Below, piece after piece: positions 48,467 through 62,229 of a stretch of DNA of 64,000 bases (the first letter of the stretch is position 1; each line of letters opens with the position of its first letter). Location: contig NC_135997.1 of assembly GCF_048128805.1 (NCBI RefSeq), positions 8,389,116 to 8,453,115 on the forward strand. The letters are read 5' to 3'. The DNA comes from Centroberyx gerrardi. Taxonomy: Eukaryota > Chordata > Actinopteri > Beryciformes > Berycidae. The notes under the pieces are model-generated. The model did no database searches. It was given only the letters and a program-made list of their open reading frames with translations, and was not told the origin of the DNA. The position numbers and the translations under genes were made by a program.

Positions 48467-50823
48467 CTGAGGGGCAGACGAGATAACAACAGGCTCAGCA
48501 GCATGCTTCTCTGTCACACAACAACACCGACCATCCACATCTATGAGGAAAATCTCCGAAAGTACATACCGTTCTTCTTAGCCGGCATCTCTCGTAGTTT
48601 CCCAGCCTCCTTTGCAGACGAGGTTTCATCATTTGGAACAGCGTGTATCAGCGCTGAAAGAGTTTGATAATGTCATGTGTCACAGTGTTGAATTACTAGT
48701 AAAATATAATTGGTAGATAACTATTTAAAGATAATAACATCTACCGTACCAGAACTGTAGCTCTGTTGTTGTGTTACGGTAAAATCTGACCAATTTAAAA
48801 CTTTTTGCTGTCATAAACATCCTCCACACTAGCTATCAGAACACAAAAAAATCATTTTAGCGACAGGTAGGTGTTTTATTCAAACTGAGGACATCTGTGT
48901 TCCAATTCAGAGTTCAGGAGTTTAGTTTTGCAACCAGATATCAACTAAGAGTATCAGGAAGATGGCAACACACACACAAACACACACCTGCAAAGCTCCA
49001 GCTGTTGTCCCATCCTCATCTCACCCTACTTCTCAGACAAATACACCAGCCCCCCCCCCCACGAGAACCATAACTTCCAAGCAAAACATTACACCTGTTA
49101 GTTATGAGAACCTTTTCTTTTCTCGCACACAGCCACAACATGGTGCAATGCTCAATCTTGCTATTGTGATAATGATTAGGAATTATGTTGGTTAACAGGT
49201 GTAACACAGCATGAGGTGAGAATCTAATTTTTTATGGTTGCTAATAAAGAGTTTTAAAGGGCTGTGTGAAAAAGGGTGAACCCAAGGGCTAGCATCAGGG
49301 TGGTGGAGTCAGTAAAGGCATCTCACCCAGGGTCTGAGCAGCATGCAGGTGGGCTCTCTGGCTCCTGTTCCTGGCAGGCCCCTGGGGGCCCGGGGGTCCA
49401 GGGGGGCCCATGGGCCCAGGGACTCCTGGAGGACCGGGAGGACCTGGAGGGCCTGTGTGGAGAACAGAGGACAATATCTCATAGTCTGAGATAACATAAT
49501 GTTCTATACCCTGCTATTGACCGATTACTTCTATTTTAGTATGGCCAAACCTCTTGATACAGACAGTATCTTTATTGTGACATCACATTTCCCAGGTTTG
49601 GGAATTTTACGAGCCATATCCTACACTGGTTAAGAGTGGAAGTAACTAATTACAGTTACATTTATTTTTTTGTGTTTAAGTACGTTTTTACTGAAGTAGG
49701 CTATTGTACTTAGTTACATTTTAAATCACAGAAGAGCAGATTTTGTGGCTCTCCATAAGCATCAGAAACTGGACAATTGTCATTTGCAGTGAACAGTCAG
49801 TCAGCAAAGAAGAGAAGAGTCATCTGGCTTTACTGTTTTTTGCACTTTATTTTGTAATTGTAATAACGTTCTCTTTTCTAAAAAGTAACTCAGTAACTTT
49901 TACTCTGAGTACATTTTAAATGAGCTACTTCTTACTTTTATTTAAGTAGACATTTACACCAGTACAGAAGGAGAAGAGGAGCGCTACTTAAGTGTCTCTG
50001 GTATCTTCCACTGGTGCTCTTTGGTGACAGGGATTGAAGTCTTCAAAAATAAAAAAGGAGGTCCAAGGCACTCAAGTGGATAAAGTAATTAATTCTTTAT
50101 TAAATTGGGCTAAAACATTATCTTGGCTGGTGACCTATGCGTTGCAGCTACAGAGGCCTTCATCAGGGTTTATTTACACCAGTACTTTTACTTCTACTTG
50201 AGTAAAATATCAGCAACATAACAATACTTCTACTTGAGTAAGATGTTTTAGTCTTTAATCTTTCCACCCCTGTTTAATTCACCTGGGGATGCCAAATGGC
50301 TCAAGTGAAACCAAGCTGTGAGCGTGACGCTCTACTTGCCCTCTAGAATGACGTCATTGGACGGCTGTGCCTTTTCTCCTGGAGGACCCGGCTCTCCTCG
50401 CTCTCCCCGCTCTCCCCTCTCGCCCGATTCTCCTCTCTCACCTGGCGACCCGGTGGGTGGAAAATTATCAAAAATGCTTTCAAGATTGCATTCATAAACG
50501 CAATACACTTAGCCTATTGTGAGAACCATGAATCATTCCATTGACTTCCTCATGGTGAATCATGCCATCCGCCATGGAGGAGAACACAGTGAAGTGGGAG
50601 AATACTGGGAGAGAGTTTTCCGGCCCATTCAGCCGAAGCCCGAAACCACAGTCATGAATAATATTAGCGGAGAATGTGAGAGAAAGGCAGCTGTTTGAAC
50701 CTCTGCTTCAGTGATTTCTGAATTACAGGAAGCACCCACTGTGAATAAAATCTGCCGTCATTATGACACATTACGTGTGCGGATAGATCGGGAAATTCTT
50801 GTTGAGTTAGTGTGTTGGTATAT

Positions 50824-50857
<34 letters not shown>

Positions 50858-51771
50858 TTAATGCATGTGTGTGTGCTTGTATGAGTGACTGCGTGTGTTT
50901 GGTATTTTGGTATTTTGACCCCGAGGTTACACTCAACCCTTTGACTGTTACATTGTGCCAACAGTTCTTCACTAAAATGGCCTCCGTTGCCCAAGGCTCT
51001 AATATAAATGGATGGTGAGTAAAGACAGAATAGAGCCGCCCGGCGCCCCTCTTTCCTTACCTCTTTTCCCTCGTTTTCCGTCTTCCCCAGGCAGTCCATT
51101 CAGTCCCGGGATGCCATCAGTCCCATTGTGGCCAGGCGTGCCGTCCAGACCAGGCAAACCTGCACAAACACACAAAAACTCATAACCGTGGGCCGTGTGG
51201 AGAACACTTTGAACAAGGATATACGGGTCACTAAGCCACAAAAGAGGCACGATTTTAGAGAGATCAAGATTTTTAAATTTGGATCCAGAATTCAGCATCT
51301 ACTCACCGGGGGGTCCTGGGGGTCCTGTAACAGAACACACAGGCGTGTTAGAGGATAAAGTGCTACTGCGGACATGATCATAAAGGACACACAGTGTTTA
51401 GGTGAGACGTACCAGCTATGCAGACTCCCTTAGTGCTGTTGCAAATATCAATCAACAACTTGATCTAAAGGGAAAGAGCAAATACCAAAATTAAATCAAA
51501 CTCTGATGCATCACATTATGGGCAATAATTCAAGACAGCTGGCCTCTTTTTGGTTTTTTACCTTTATAGTGTGCAAATTACTGTGAGTTTTTGAATTTCT
51601 GCACCTGAGACATTTTCTGTTTGTTTTTTTTGACTTGACAAAAAGAGTTCAGACATTTTCACTTATCCAATAATTCAAGACACCACAGAAAGAACACTGA
51701 ATGCAAATATATGTTAAAGATTAATGCATTTACATTATGCCTACACCCCAACACACAAATGCACAGTTGAG

Positions 51772-51832
<61 letters not shown>

Positions 51833-52446
51833 CTCTCTCGCTCTCTCTCTCTCACTCTCTCTCTCTCTCTATCTATTGATCAGTGTCTCACCGGCACCAT
51901 GGAGTAAGTCATCATCATCATCATGTCGTCCTGCACCTCTGTCTTGTGGTAGCCCTGGGTGTGCCTGTGCTTGTGCTTCAGCTCATGCCTCATCTTCTTG
52001 CCCCGCTCCTCTCCCACCTCCTGGCTGGTCTCCTGTCCCTCTTCCTGGTCCAGCTCTCTCAGCTCCTGCCTCAACTCCTTCTCCAGCTCCCTCTCCAGCT
52101 CCTGACTCCTCTTGTTCCTGGAGTACTGGTACTGGTACTCGTGCTGGTGCTGCTCCCCCCTGCTCGCCCGCATCCCCGCTCCTCCTCTGGGCACCTCCTG
52201 GAGGAACTCCACCACCGAGCTCTGCTCCACCTCCGCCAGCCTCGCCTCCGTCTGCTCCAGCCGAACCCGTTGCTGGTTCTGCTGGACTAGGAGCACCAGA
52301 AGGCCCACGGAGTTCATCAGCGCCACGACGCAAGCCCCATACAGCACCGCGCGCTGAGGGAGAGTCATGCTGGGAGTCGGGATCCACATGGTTACCCCCG
52401 GTCCTCCTCTTTTCCGAGGATCACCCACCAGCTTCTGCATATACAA
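47295..52446 (-). CDS. gldn: Gliomedin, whole gene, 10 exons
   Basis: Gliomedin is a type II membrane protein of myelinating Schwann cells. Its shed ectodomain binds neurofascin-186 and NrCAM and clusters sodium channels at nodes of Ranvier. Exons in transcript order: 52446-51892, 51464-51413, 51324-51307, 51159-51061, 50441-50340, 49452-49327, 48653-48570, 48466-48341, 48038-47888, 47760-47295. They total 1779 nt, or 592 aa (human about 551). Domains: TM helix about 33-54; a furin-type RNKR at 110-113; a charged segment to about 170; the family signature [10 protein letters not shown]; collagen Gly-X-Y repeats about 202-305; an olfactomedin domain about 345-590 ([55 protein letters not shown]). 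Inner exons are mostly phase 1. Met1 at 52446 is the first in-frame Met; Met20 and Met27 are alternative starts. Confidence 0.95.
48467..49326 (-). other. gldn: gldn introns 6-7 with exon 7
   Basis: The only coding piece is exon 7 (48570-48653), which encodes a linker of about 28 residues rich in charged and small amino acids. The rest is unique-looking intron, with a short CA stretch near 48970 and a C run at 49051-49060. Confidence 0.7.
49327..51464 (-). CDS. gldn: gldn exons 2-6 (collagen-like stalk)
   Basis: Exon 2 (51464-51413) reads [18 protein letters not shown]. Exon 3 (51324-51307) is only 18 nt and encodes GPPGPP. Exon 4 (51159-51061) reads [19 protein letters not shown] and continues. 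Exon 5 (50441-50340) reads [19 protein letters not shown], then PPGEK. Exon 6 (49452-49327) reads [19 protein letters not shown] and ends with a non-collagenous tail. All internal junctions split a Gly codon in phase 1, as usual for collagen-like exons. The exon 5 donor is GC (AGG|GCAAGT), not GT. Confidence 0.93.
49633..50272. mobile_element. Teleost DNA-transposon-like repeat, split by a nested insertion
   Basis: The left end AGTGGAAGTAACTAATTAC and the right end TTTCCACCCCTG (reverse complement CAGGGGTGGAAA) form imperfect terminal repeats. The interior is the familiar TTTTACTTCTACTTGAGTAA-type sequence that is abundant in fish genomes. It lies in gldn intron 5, and 49966-50171 is a later insertion inside it. 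Confidence 0.6.
49966..50171 (-). mobile_element. 206-bp retroelement-like insertion with exact 14-bp target duplication
   Basis: ATTTACACCAGTAC at 49952-49965 recurs exactly at 50172-50185 and brackets the insert. Read on the minus strand, the insert begins AACCCTGATGAAGGCC and contains TAATAAAGAATTAATTAC and TTGAGTGCCTTGGACCTCC, a pattern known from dispersed teleost elements. A 14-bp duplication fits LINE-mobilised (SINE-type) insertion. Confidence 0.75.
50825..50857. repeat. (GT)n microsatellite
   Basis: About 16 GT units in the intron between gldn exons 4 and 5. Confidence 0.95.
51772..51871. repeat. (CT)n microsatellite close to gldn exon 1
   Basis: About 100 bases of CT repeats with few interruptions, ending some 20 bases beyond the exon 1 donor (minus strand). 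In the transcript this is a long GA-rich tract right after the 5' splice site. Confidence 0.95.
51892..52446 (-). CDS. gldn: gldn exon 1 (cytoplasmic tail, TM helix, cleavage site)
   Basis: It encodes residues 1-185. A short basic N-terminus is followed by the hydrophobic stretch [20 protein letters not shown], giving type II topology. A Gln/Glu-rich helix ([20 protein letters not shown]) looks like a short coiled coil. Then come SRNKRS, the likely proprotein-convertase site also present in mammals, and a Glu/Arg-rich run and a His/Lys-rich run. The exon ends in [11 protein letters not shown], phase 0. The charged run between RNKR and the Met run is longer than in the human protein. Confidence 0.93.
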
Positions 52447-52993
52447 GGGAACGGAGCAGTATTATAATTCAAGTACAGCAGTGGATATCCTCTTAGTCTG
52501 GGTTGGGACAAAAGTCCAGCAGATCAGAGTCCAGCAGGACAGAGGAATGCCAAACTTTAAGATCTTAGAGCCCAGGATGCCGCCAACAACCAAAAGCAAA
52601 CCAAACCAACTAAAGCCAAGTTAATCCAATAGGAAGGAAGTCCTTTGCTGAAATTCAAGGTCCCGTCCAGATTATTTGAAAGCTCCAAATAGAGTCCAGT
52701 CGCCGATTCTGTGTCTCTGCTCCACTCTTGATGTGGACGTCGGCACGGGTGGTCTATCTGAGGGCAGACTGGTAAATACAGTCCTTGTTGTGTTGTGTGC
52801 CAAATGGAGTAGGGGTTGTGTGTATGCGTGTATATGTGTGTGTATGTGTGTGTGTACATGCAAACCAGTAATGTAGGAGTGGGCATTACACAATCCTCTG
52901 GGCTTGTCTGGGAAGAAACCCCCCGCCTGTTCAGTCACCTGATTTATATTCAGCACAACCCATTCTACTGCTGTGCCGTGGGCAGACTGACAT

Positions 52994-53067
<74 letters not shown>
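52994..53067. repeat. (CA)n microsatellite
   Basis: About 36 CA units with one CG interruption, followed by an ATGC-rich stretch (53068-53103) with near-tandem GCATGCAT units. Confidence 0.97.
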
Positions 53068-53069
<2 letters not shown>

Positions 53070-54369
53070 TGCACACATGGATGCATGTATGCATGCATGC
53101 ATGTACACACATATACACACGTCACACGTACATGCATAACACCAGACAGACCAACTGGTCATTTGATTTTTTCCATTTTTGCATTTTCAAATGTCACTTC
53201 GTTCACATGATCCCTACTGGGCCTCCAGTCCATGATGTTTACTAATATGCTTCACTCTACAGGTTGGATTTAAATAATAATAATAAAATAAAACAATCCT
53301 TTAATAAAACATTTAATCCCCCATATTCAGATCTTCTTAAAAATGATGAAAAACCCTATAAAGCTATCTGATGATATTAAAATGCTTCATTTCTTTCCTT
53401 ATCATCCTAAACACTGGTGAGGAAAAATATATACTGTATCTTATGAGTTTTTTGCTTATAGATACTTACTATGTGATATGTTACTATGCAATGTTTTTAA
53501 GATGATGAACAGTTTTTATCTAATACGTAGATATTGACTCTTGTAGACATGACTTGCAGAGACAAATACATTACTGTCGGAATTCTTGAGATTTTTATGT
53601 AAAATTGATGTGATATAATAAGGCATAGTCTTATCCATTAATATGTAAGATATAATATGATGTTGCTGTTGTTGAAGTCTAACGTAACACTATCCTACAA
53701 CATTTCTATCTCAGTAGAGGTTCTGTTTTCATAATGTAAATTCAATTTCTATACATTTTATTTCTTCTAATTCATTTATGGCTACAACTGCTAGCCAAAG
53801 CAATGTCACAAATAGAATGTTGGATTTCAGGGAGCACTTTTTAAATCGTACTTCAACACGCATTACCATCTCTCTCAACTAACTGGAGAGCCATGGAGTT
53901 TTCACGGAGTTCATGCCCTCTCTTCCCCGGCTCTCTCTCTCTTCCAGGAACTCGGGTATCCTCCGCTCATCTCTCCCCAGGCGCTAGACCTTGCCACAAC
54001 CTCACAGCTCCCATCCACCAACTGCAACAATGACCCATTTCCATTGCTCTGATTTGGGCCAGGAAAGTGACATTTCACCAGAGAAATGACGGGTCACTGG
54101 AGGGAAAAAAAAAAAAATGACATTTTCTGCTCCAGGCATCTGAAGTATTCCTCACTGTAGAGAAGAGTTGGCCAGTGTGCTGCAACCTTTTGCAACTAAG
54201 ATGAAGTGTAACTGGCCCACTTCATGTAATTGCACTAGTTACCTTATTAACAGACATGTTGTAATGAGTCAGCTAATTGGCCTATCTGATGATAAGAAGC
54301 AGTGGTGGATTAATGTAGCTTACATATACATACTCCTGGAGCCATGTTATGCCCCACATACCTTGTAAG

Positions 54370-54377
54370 CACACACA

Positions 54378-54422
<45 letters not shown>
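54370..54422. repeat. Compound (CA)n(GA)n microsatellite
   Basis: About 13 CA units pass into about 14 GA units. Confidence 0.96.
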
Positions 54423-55340
54423 TAAACATGCCTGCCTTCCATCAGGGCAACATTGCTGTTACAGTCGGAGCCTGAGCCCCTGAGGCTGTAGGTCACTGGC
54501 AGACATCTGCAATTATTGGACAGCTTGAATTGCTACAGTAGATATGTACATATACAGTCTTCAGAGCACGGAGGTCATTCCCTTTGTACTCTTCCATCCT
54601 CCGTACTCTGAGCTCAGTCCGCATCTCCGAGAGAGCTGAGAACGAACCCCGAGGAGAGCAAATCCCTTATGTTGACTTCTGATTCATAGCATTATGTCTA
54701 CATAGATAGGAGAGTACACTGCAAGGATCCTAATCAAAAGATGTCCTTCTATTTGTGCATGATGATGTAATATCCGTGCAGCAGCTGAAACATGAAACTA
54801 ATTTGTGAATCAAAGTGTGTGATGTAAATTGGTTGACATCCCCACTCTAGCCAAATCCTTTATAGGTTTATCTCGCTAGACCTCAGTCTCTTGCTATACC
54901 TTTTTCTGGCTCTGTCTCTTCGTTCCTGAGGTGCAGCCGCTGGGACAGGAGCCTTACCTGTCCTCCTACCGCAGTGCAGAGGTCCGTCTAGCTGCCGGAA
55001 GACCTGCTATGTCTCCCTACAATCTCTGACTCCCCACCCACCTCGTCTCTGGGACCCAGTCGCTTGGAGAAGCCTCATTATGCACATTAAACAGTGTTAT
55101 GTCACCAGTGAAGTTTCAACAGTTTCAAAGTAAACGGGCACCCAGCCAGCAGATAATCGAGAAAAGGGTTAGGGTTACAGATAGTGTTACGGGAACAATC
55201 AGTAAACAAGCATGTACTGTATATTATAGGGAAGTGGATGGAGAGGCACTCATCTCCCCCCAGCACATGACACCTCTTGTCCCTGACTTTACAGTTGCAT
55301 AACCCATGACATTTCAATGGTAAATACATTTGCCCAAGGG

Positions 55341-55535
55341 TCTCCTAGTAGCTCAGTTGTCTAAGGCTCATGCATGTAACCCCAATATCTTGGGTTCAAA
55401 CATAGACTGTAAAAAAAGGGTTCAAATCCAGCCTAGGACCGTTATTGCATTTGGTACCCCTCTCTCTCTCCCAATCTTCCCTGTCTCTTTCTACTGTGTG
55501 CTATCAGATACAGGCAAAAATGTGAAGAAAAAAAA
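55341..55535 (+). mobile_element. tRNA-derived SINE
   Basis: The A box TAGCTCAGTTG (55349-55359) and the B box GGTTCAAATCC (55419-55429) match the RNA polymerase III internal promoter. An extra B-box-like GGTTCAAAC lies at 55393-55401, apparently from a small internal duplication. A CT-rich body with CCCTGTCTCTTTCTACTG and an A-rich end (GAAGAAAAAAAAAG) complete the element. It lies about 2 kb upstream of cyp19a1a. It is not a functional tRNA because the anticodon arm does not fold properly. Confidence 0.75.
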
Positions 55536-55609
55536 AGTAGTTTTTGGTTGTTTTATTTGCTTGTTTTATTGGCATTTATCTGTTTTATTTTGTATGTATT
55601 TTCTATTTT

Positions 55610-55702
55610 CTATTATATGAAAAAACACTTTGTAACATTTGTTTTGAAAGGTGCTATAGAAATAAAGTTTATTATTATTATTATTACTACTATTATTATT
55701 TA
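55610..55702 (+). repeat. LINE/SINE 3'-tail-like segment with (ATT)n
   Basis: GAAAGGTGCTATAGAAATAA followed by AGTTTATTATTATT resembles the 3' tails of several teleost retroelements, which end in short ATT repeats. It may belong to the preceding SINE or be a separate insertion. Confidence 0.4.
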
Positions 55703-57217
55703 TCCTTAAAAATAATTGGTACTTTTTGTCAGCATATGGTCTTACAAATTTTACATTAATCAACAACCAATCTGCAGTGCTTGTGTGATCAGTTCTGCCC
55801 AACTCCCTGCGTGAAACTATGCGGGGGAGACAAAGATGCGGTTGACCACAACACAGAGCGCGGAGACAAGGTTACATTAACATCTATTTTCTGGAGGGAC
55901 TCAGCCAGTTGGAGTGGGAACAGGAGAGAGGCCCGGCGCTGTGACTGAGGCAGTCTCTGCTTAATCATGCAGAAGAATCTAGATCTCAGTCGTCATACAG
56001 AACAGCGTTATCGAGGCAGCGCCTCGGCACACAGACAGCCATTTGAACGGTGCACATTCTTGGGCCAGAGTGTAGGCGGTGAGTGAATTCACAGAGTTCA
56101 TTATACAGATTAAATGGTACAAAGGCACCCCTCCCCAGACAACTCCGGCTTTGTCACAAATTGCAAAAAAGCACTGGGAGTGATTGGGTCTTATAAGTTA
56201 GGAGAGGTATGAGATTTAGAAAAGTTCACCAAAAGCAACAATATGCAACAGTGGGGTGCATAGGAAAGGAAAAGGATGCATGTGAGGCTATGGCAAGTGT
56301 TTAACAGGGAAAACACTCTTACAATGTACTGTGTGTCTTTTTCTACACGTCTGGGTTTCTAGTTTGGGACAAAACTGATTTGTGTTACTTTTTAACACAA
56401 CATACAAACACCATACTCTAATATATGCTGTTATTGATGCATGTTATGATGCATGTTATGTTGACAAGTAACACAAAAGTGCCTGTCGCAAACTAGTCAC
56501 ACACAGATATGTTGACAATGACACAGCAGATGAGTAAGTAAGGTGACGAGCTGATGAGATTTGGCAAACCAAAGCGAACAGAAAAGATAGAAAGGAGCGT
56601 CTAGTAGAACGAAGAGCTGCTATTACAGTTGTACTCTGATAGTAGCCATCAATAATCCGTTTGATTTCATTCATCATTTTTTGCCCATAACTTGATGAGT
56701 TGATGTTGCAGTAACTCTACAGCTCTGGTTATCACTGGGCTTTGTCCCTCTGTCTCACAGCTCTGCTTCCCCATCTGCTGGTGGTCTGGTGGAGGGATCT
56801 GGGATCTGGGAGGAATCACAAATAGGTTCTTTACAATCCTTAAAAACAAAATGAACTATTTCAAAAGACTTTAACAAGAGCTCTAAATATTTTTCATAGA
56901 AACAGTGAACATTGACTGGACTTCTGAGGTTTCCAGTACAGCATTCAATCATAAGGCACAGCCCTCTGGATAGATGCAGAAGAGAGAAAACTGAGGGCTG
57001 GATGTTCAGTGACTCTCAGAGAATTTAATATCCGTTTGGCCAGGGAGATAAAGCTGTAATAATAACAATACAGCTATTCCCCTCCAGCGAATGCAGTTGC
57101 TCTCCTGTGGGCTTTCCAACCAAGTTGGAAACTATGAAGCAAGGCAAAGCCTCTCTACTACTTTTGATGTTTAAAGGAGGACAGGAGAATCTGCTTCTCA
57201 TCACCAGAGACAAAGAG

Positions 57218-57227
57218 TCAAAGGTCA
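57218..57227 (+). promoter_or_regulatory. cyp19a1a: Nuclear-receptor half-site (NR5A/ERR-like)
   Basis: TCAAAGGTCA contains the AGGTCA core with a 5' extension of the monomeric receptor type. It lies about 200 bp upstream of the TATA box. Motif match only. Confidence 0.4.
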
Positions 57228-57327
57228 CCCATGATAGGAGCTCACTTCAACATGGGACTGTAATACAACATGTACCCATTGAAGTAACTCCAGTATACGC
57301 TCAAGGGCACTGGCAAAAATCCAAGCC

Positions 57328-57336
57328 TCAAGGTTA
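57328..57336 (+). promoter_or_regulatory. cyp19a1a: NR5A (SF-1/Ad4BP)-like site in the cyp19a1a promoter
   Basis: TCAAGGTTA fits the YCAAGGYYR consensus of SF-1/LRH-1, 80 bp upstream of the TATA box. Gonadal aromatase promoters of vertebrates are driven through such a site close to the start. Binding here is inferred from the motif and its position. Confidence 0.55.
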
Positions 57337-57344
57337 CAAGTACA

Positions 57345-57353
57345 TTGTTTACA
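57345..57353 (+). promoter_or_regulatory. cyp19a1a: Forkhead (FOXL2-like) site in the cyp19a1a promoter
   Basis: TTGTTTACA contains the forkhead core TGTTTAC and sits nine bases after the NR5A-like site. In fish, Foxl2 is known to activate cyp19a1a together with NR5A factors. The pairing seen here fits that model, but occupancy is not shown by sequence. Confidence 0.5.
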
Positions 57354-57416
57354 ATTTCCTTTTTTGTTGTGACTTTTGCACTACCCTGACCTGGCTTGTA
57401 ACCAGCTCCGACCGCC

Positions 57417-57424
57417 TATAAAAA
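57417..57424 (+). promoter_or_regulatory. cyp19a1a: TATA box of cyp19a1a
   Basis: TATAAAAA lies 87 bp upstream of the start codon. Transcription would then begin near 57445-57450, giving a 5' UTR of about 55 nt, as is usual for teleost ovarian aromatase. Confidence 0.75.
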
Positions 57425-57503
57425 GAAGACCTGGGTGTCAAGACAGCTCACATCTGTTGGACCAGACACTGGTGTGTGCTGGTTGTTTTGAATCTGTGTT
57501 CTC

Positions 57504-60914
<3,411 letters not shown>

Positions 60915-61448
60915 GACTCTGACTTTATTTACACATATATGCAGAATATTTACATATATACTGTATAGGCTGACTCTATGTGTATTATCTCCACTTGTAT
61001 TATCTCATGCTGTACAAAGCTAAATTGTTTATTATGGTATGTATGAAATCACATTTCTACTTCAACTGTGTATGATGTGAAATGTACATTTAGATATGCT
61101 AAAACTGAAGTAAATTTAAATTATTGTGTCATGGTGTTGTGATCTTTTTTTTATGTTTTCTAATTTTTGTGAATGCAATCACATACACTATTAATTAGGG
61201 ATGTCTTCCTGATATTGAGCTGCAGCACCTTTTGCACAATCCACACCTCAGTTCCTCAAAATCCTTCTCTAACTTGTCTGCATCTACATCTCTTCCTTTG
61301 TGATTGGTATAGATTTAATAAGGGAAATCAATAAGGGATAATGGCTTTTACCAGGATTCACCTCATCAGTTTACTTCATGAAAAGAGAAAGTGTCCGTAA
61401 TATTTTGTACATTCAGCATAAATTCCAACTTTGAAAAGCTAGAATAAA
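60915..61448 (+). other. cyp19a1a: cyp19a1a 3' UTR (probable)
   Basis: The sequence after the stop is AT-rich and non-coding. The first canonical AATAAA is at 61443-61448. A GT/T-rich stretch at 61126-61160 without a canonical hexamer could mark an earlier end. The true 3' end cannot be fixed from sequence. Confidence 0.4.
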
Positions 61449-61811
61449 TGGAGCTGGATCAGGAACAATACATTCATGCTTTCAGGTTACAGAGAGAGTG
61501 AAAAAAAACTCTCTATCACGCTCCTTTTCTCCTCATTTTGTCATTGCAAGTGGTGGTCAAGAGAGGGCACTGCAACACCTAACACAGAGATACGATCAGT
61601 TATCCTCACCACAGACTAAATAAAGCGAGCAATCTGCTCATTATGTCTGATTTCAGCTGCAACAAAATGCCTCTGGGCAAACATGGCAATACTTTTCACA
61701 CACAGATGCTTCAATTTGCATTGCTTCCGCTCTCTAAACACCACCTCGACCGCTCACAGGCTTAAGCTGCAAAGACCGTGGGGCTCTTATTGCAAACATA
61801 TGTTTATTTCA

Positions 61812-61850
<39 letters not shown>
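61812..61850. repeat. Compound (GT)n(GA)n microsatellite
   Basis: About seven GT units pass into about twelve GA units. GA-rich sequence continues with interruptions to about 61890. Confidence 0.93.
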
Positions 61851-61910
61851 GGTGAGAGAGAATTTAAGAGAATCAGAGAGAGATAGAGTGAGAAAGCGTA
61901 CATAGATACG

Positions 61911-61949
61911 TTTTTGTGTGTGCTGTGCAGTGCACAGCACACACAAAAA
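61911..61949. repeat. 39-bp almost perfect palindrome
   Basis: The 19-base arm TTTTTGTGTGTGCTGTGCA is followed by a single G and then by its exact reverse complement. As RNA or single-stranded DNA it would fold into a 19-bp stem with almost no loop. Confidence 0.95.
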
Positions 61950-62192
61950 TCCTCCTCCGAGGATTTTCAGCCGTCAGCTGTCTACCAGTGACGCAAGAGA
62001 GTGAAACGTCAATCAGCGTAACGAAAGGAGTCTCAATTTCGATTTCACCGACACACACCACCTGGGATCTGGCTGTGTTGATTCCACTGACAGCTTGAGA
62101 TGAGATGAGTGTTGGTCAGGAAAAAAAAGAGCTGGGTAATCGATGACTGTAACAGACTACATCGCCACCTCAGCATGACCCTCATATGTGTG

Positions 62193-62193
<1 letters not shown>

Positions 62194-62227
<34 letters not shown>
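62194..62227. repeat. (GT)n microsatellite
   Basis: About 17 GT units. Confidence 0.95.

Positions 62228-62229
<2 letters not shown>

Larger units (their letters stand above)
52447..57216. other. Divergent intergenic region between gldn and cyp19a1a
   Basis: About 5 kb separates the two start codons. The gldn promoter must lie near its left end (52450-53200), but no TATA box is evident. Contents: (CA)n at 52994-53067, (CA)n(GA)n at 54370-54422, a SINE at 55341-55535 with an (ATT)n tail region at about 55665-55700, and otherwise AT-rich unique sequence. A stretch of higher GC at 54890-55070 could be regulatory. No coding exon recognised. Confidence 0.6.

Noticed and set aside
51876..52496. 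206-codon Ser/Pro-rich open frame on the + strand
   Set aside because: It is antisense to gldn exon 1. Its composition is the complement of the Glu/Gln-rich minus-strand protein and it matches nothing known.
55341..55430. Possible genuine tRNA gene
   Set aside because: A and B boxes are present, but the spacing is stretched by an insertion and no cloverleaf with a proper anticodon arm forms. It is the head of a SINE.
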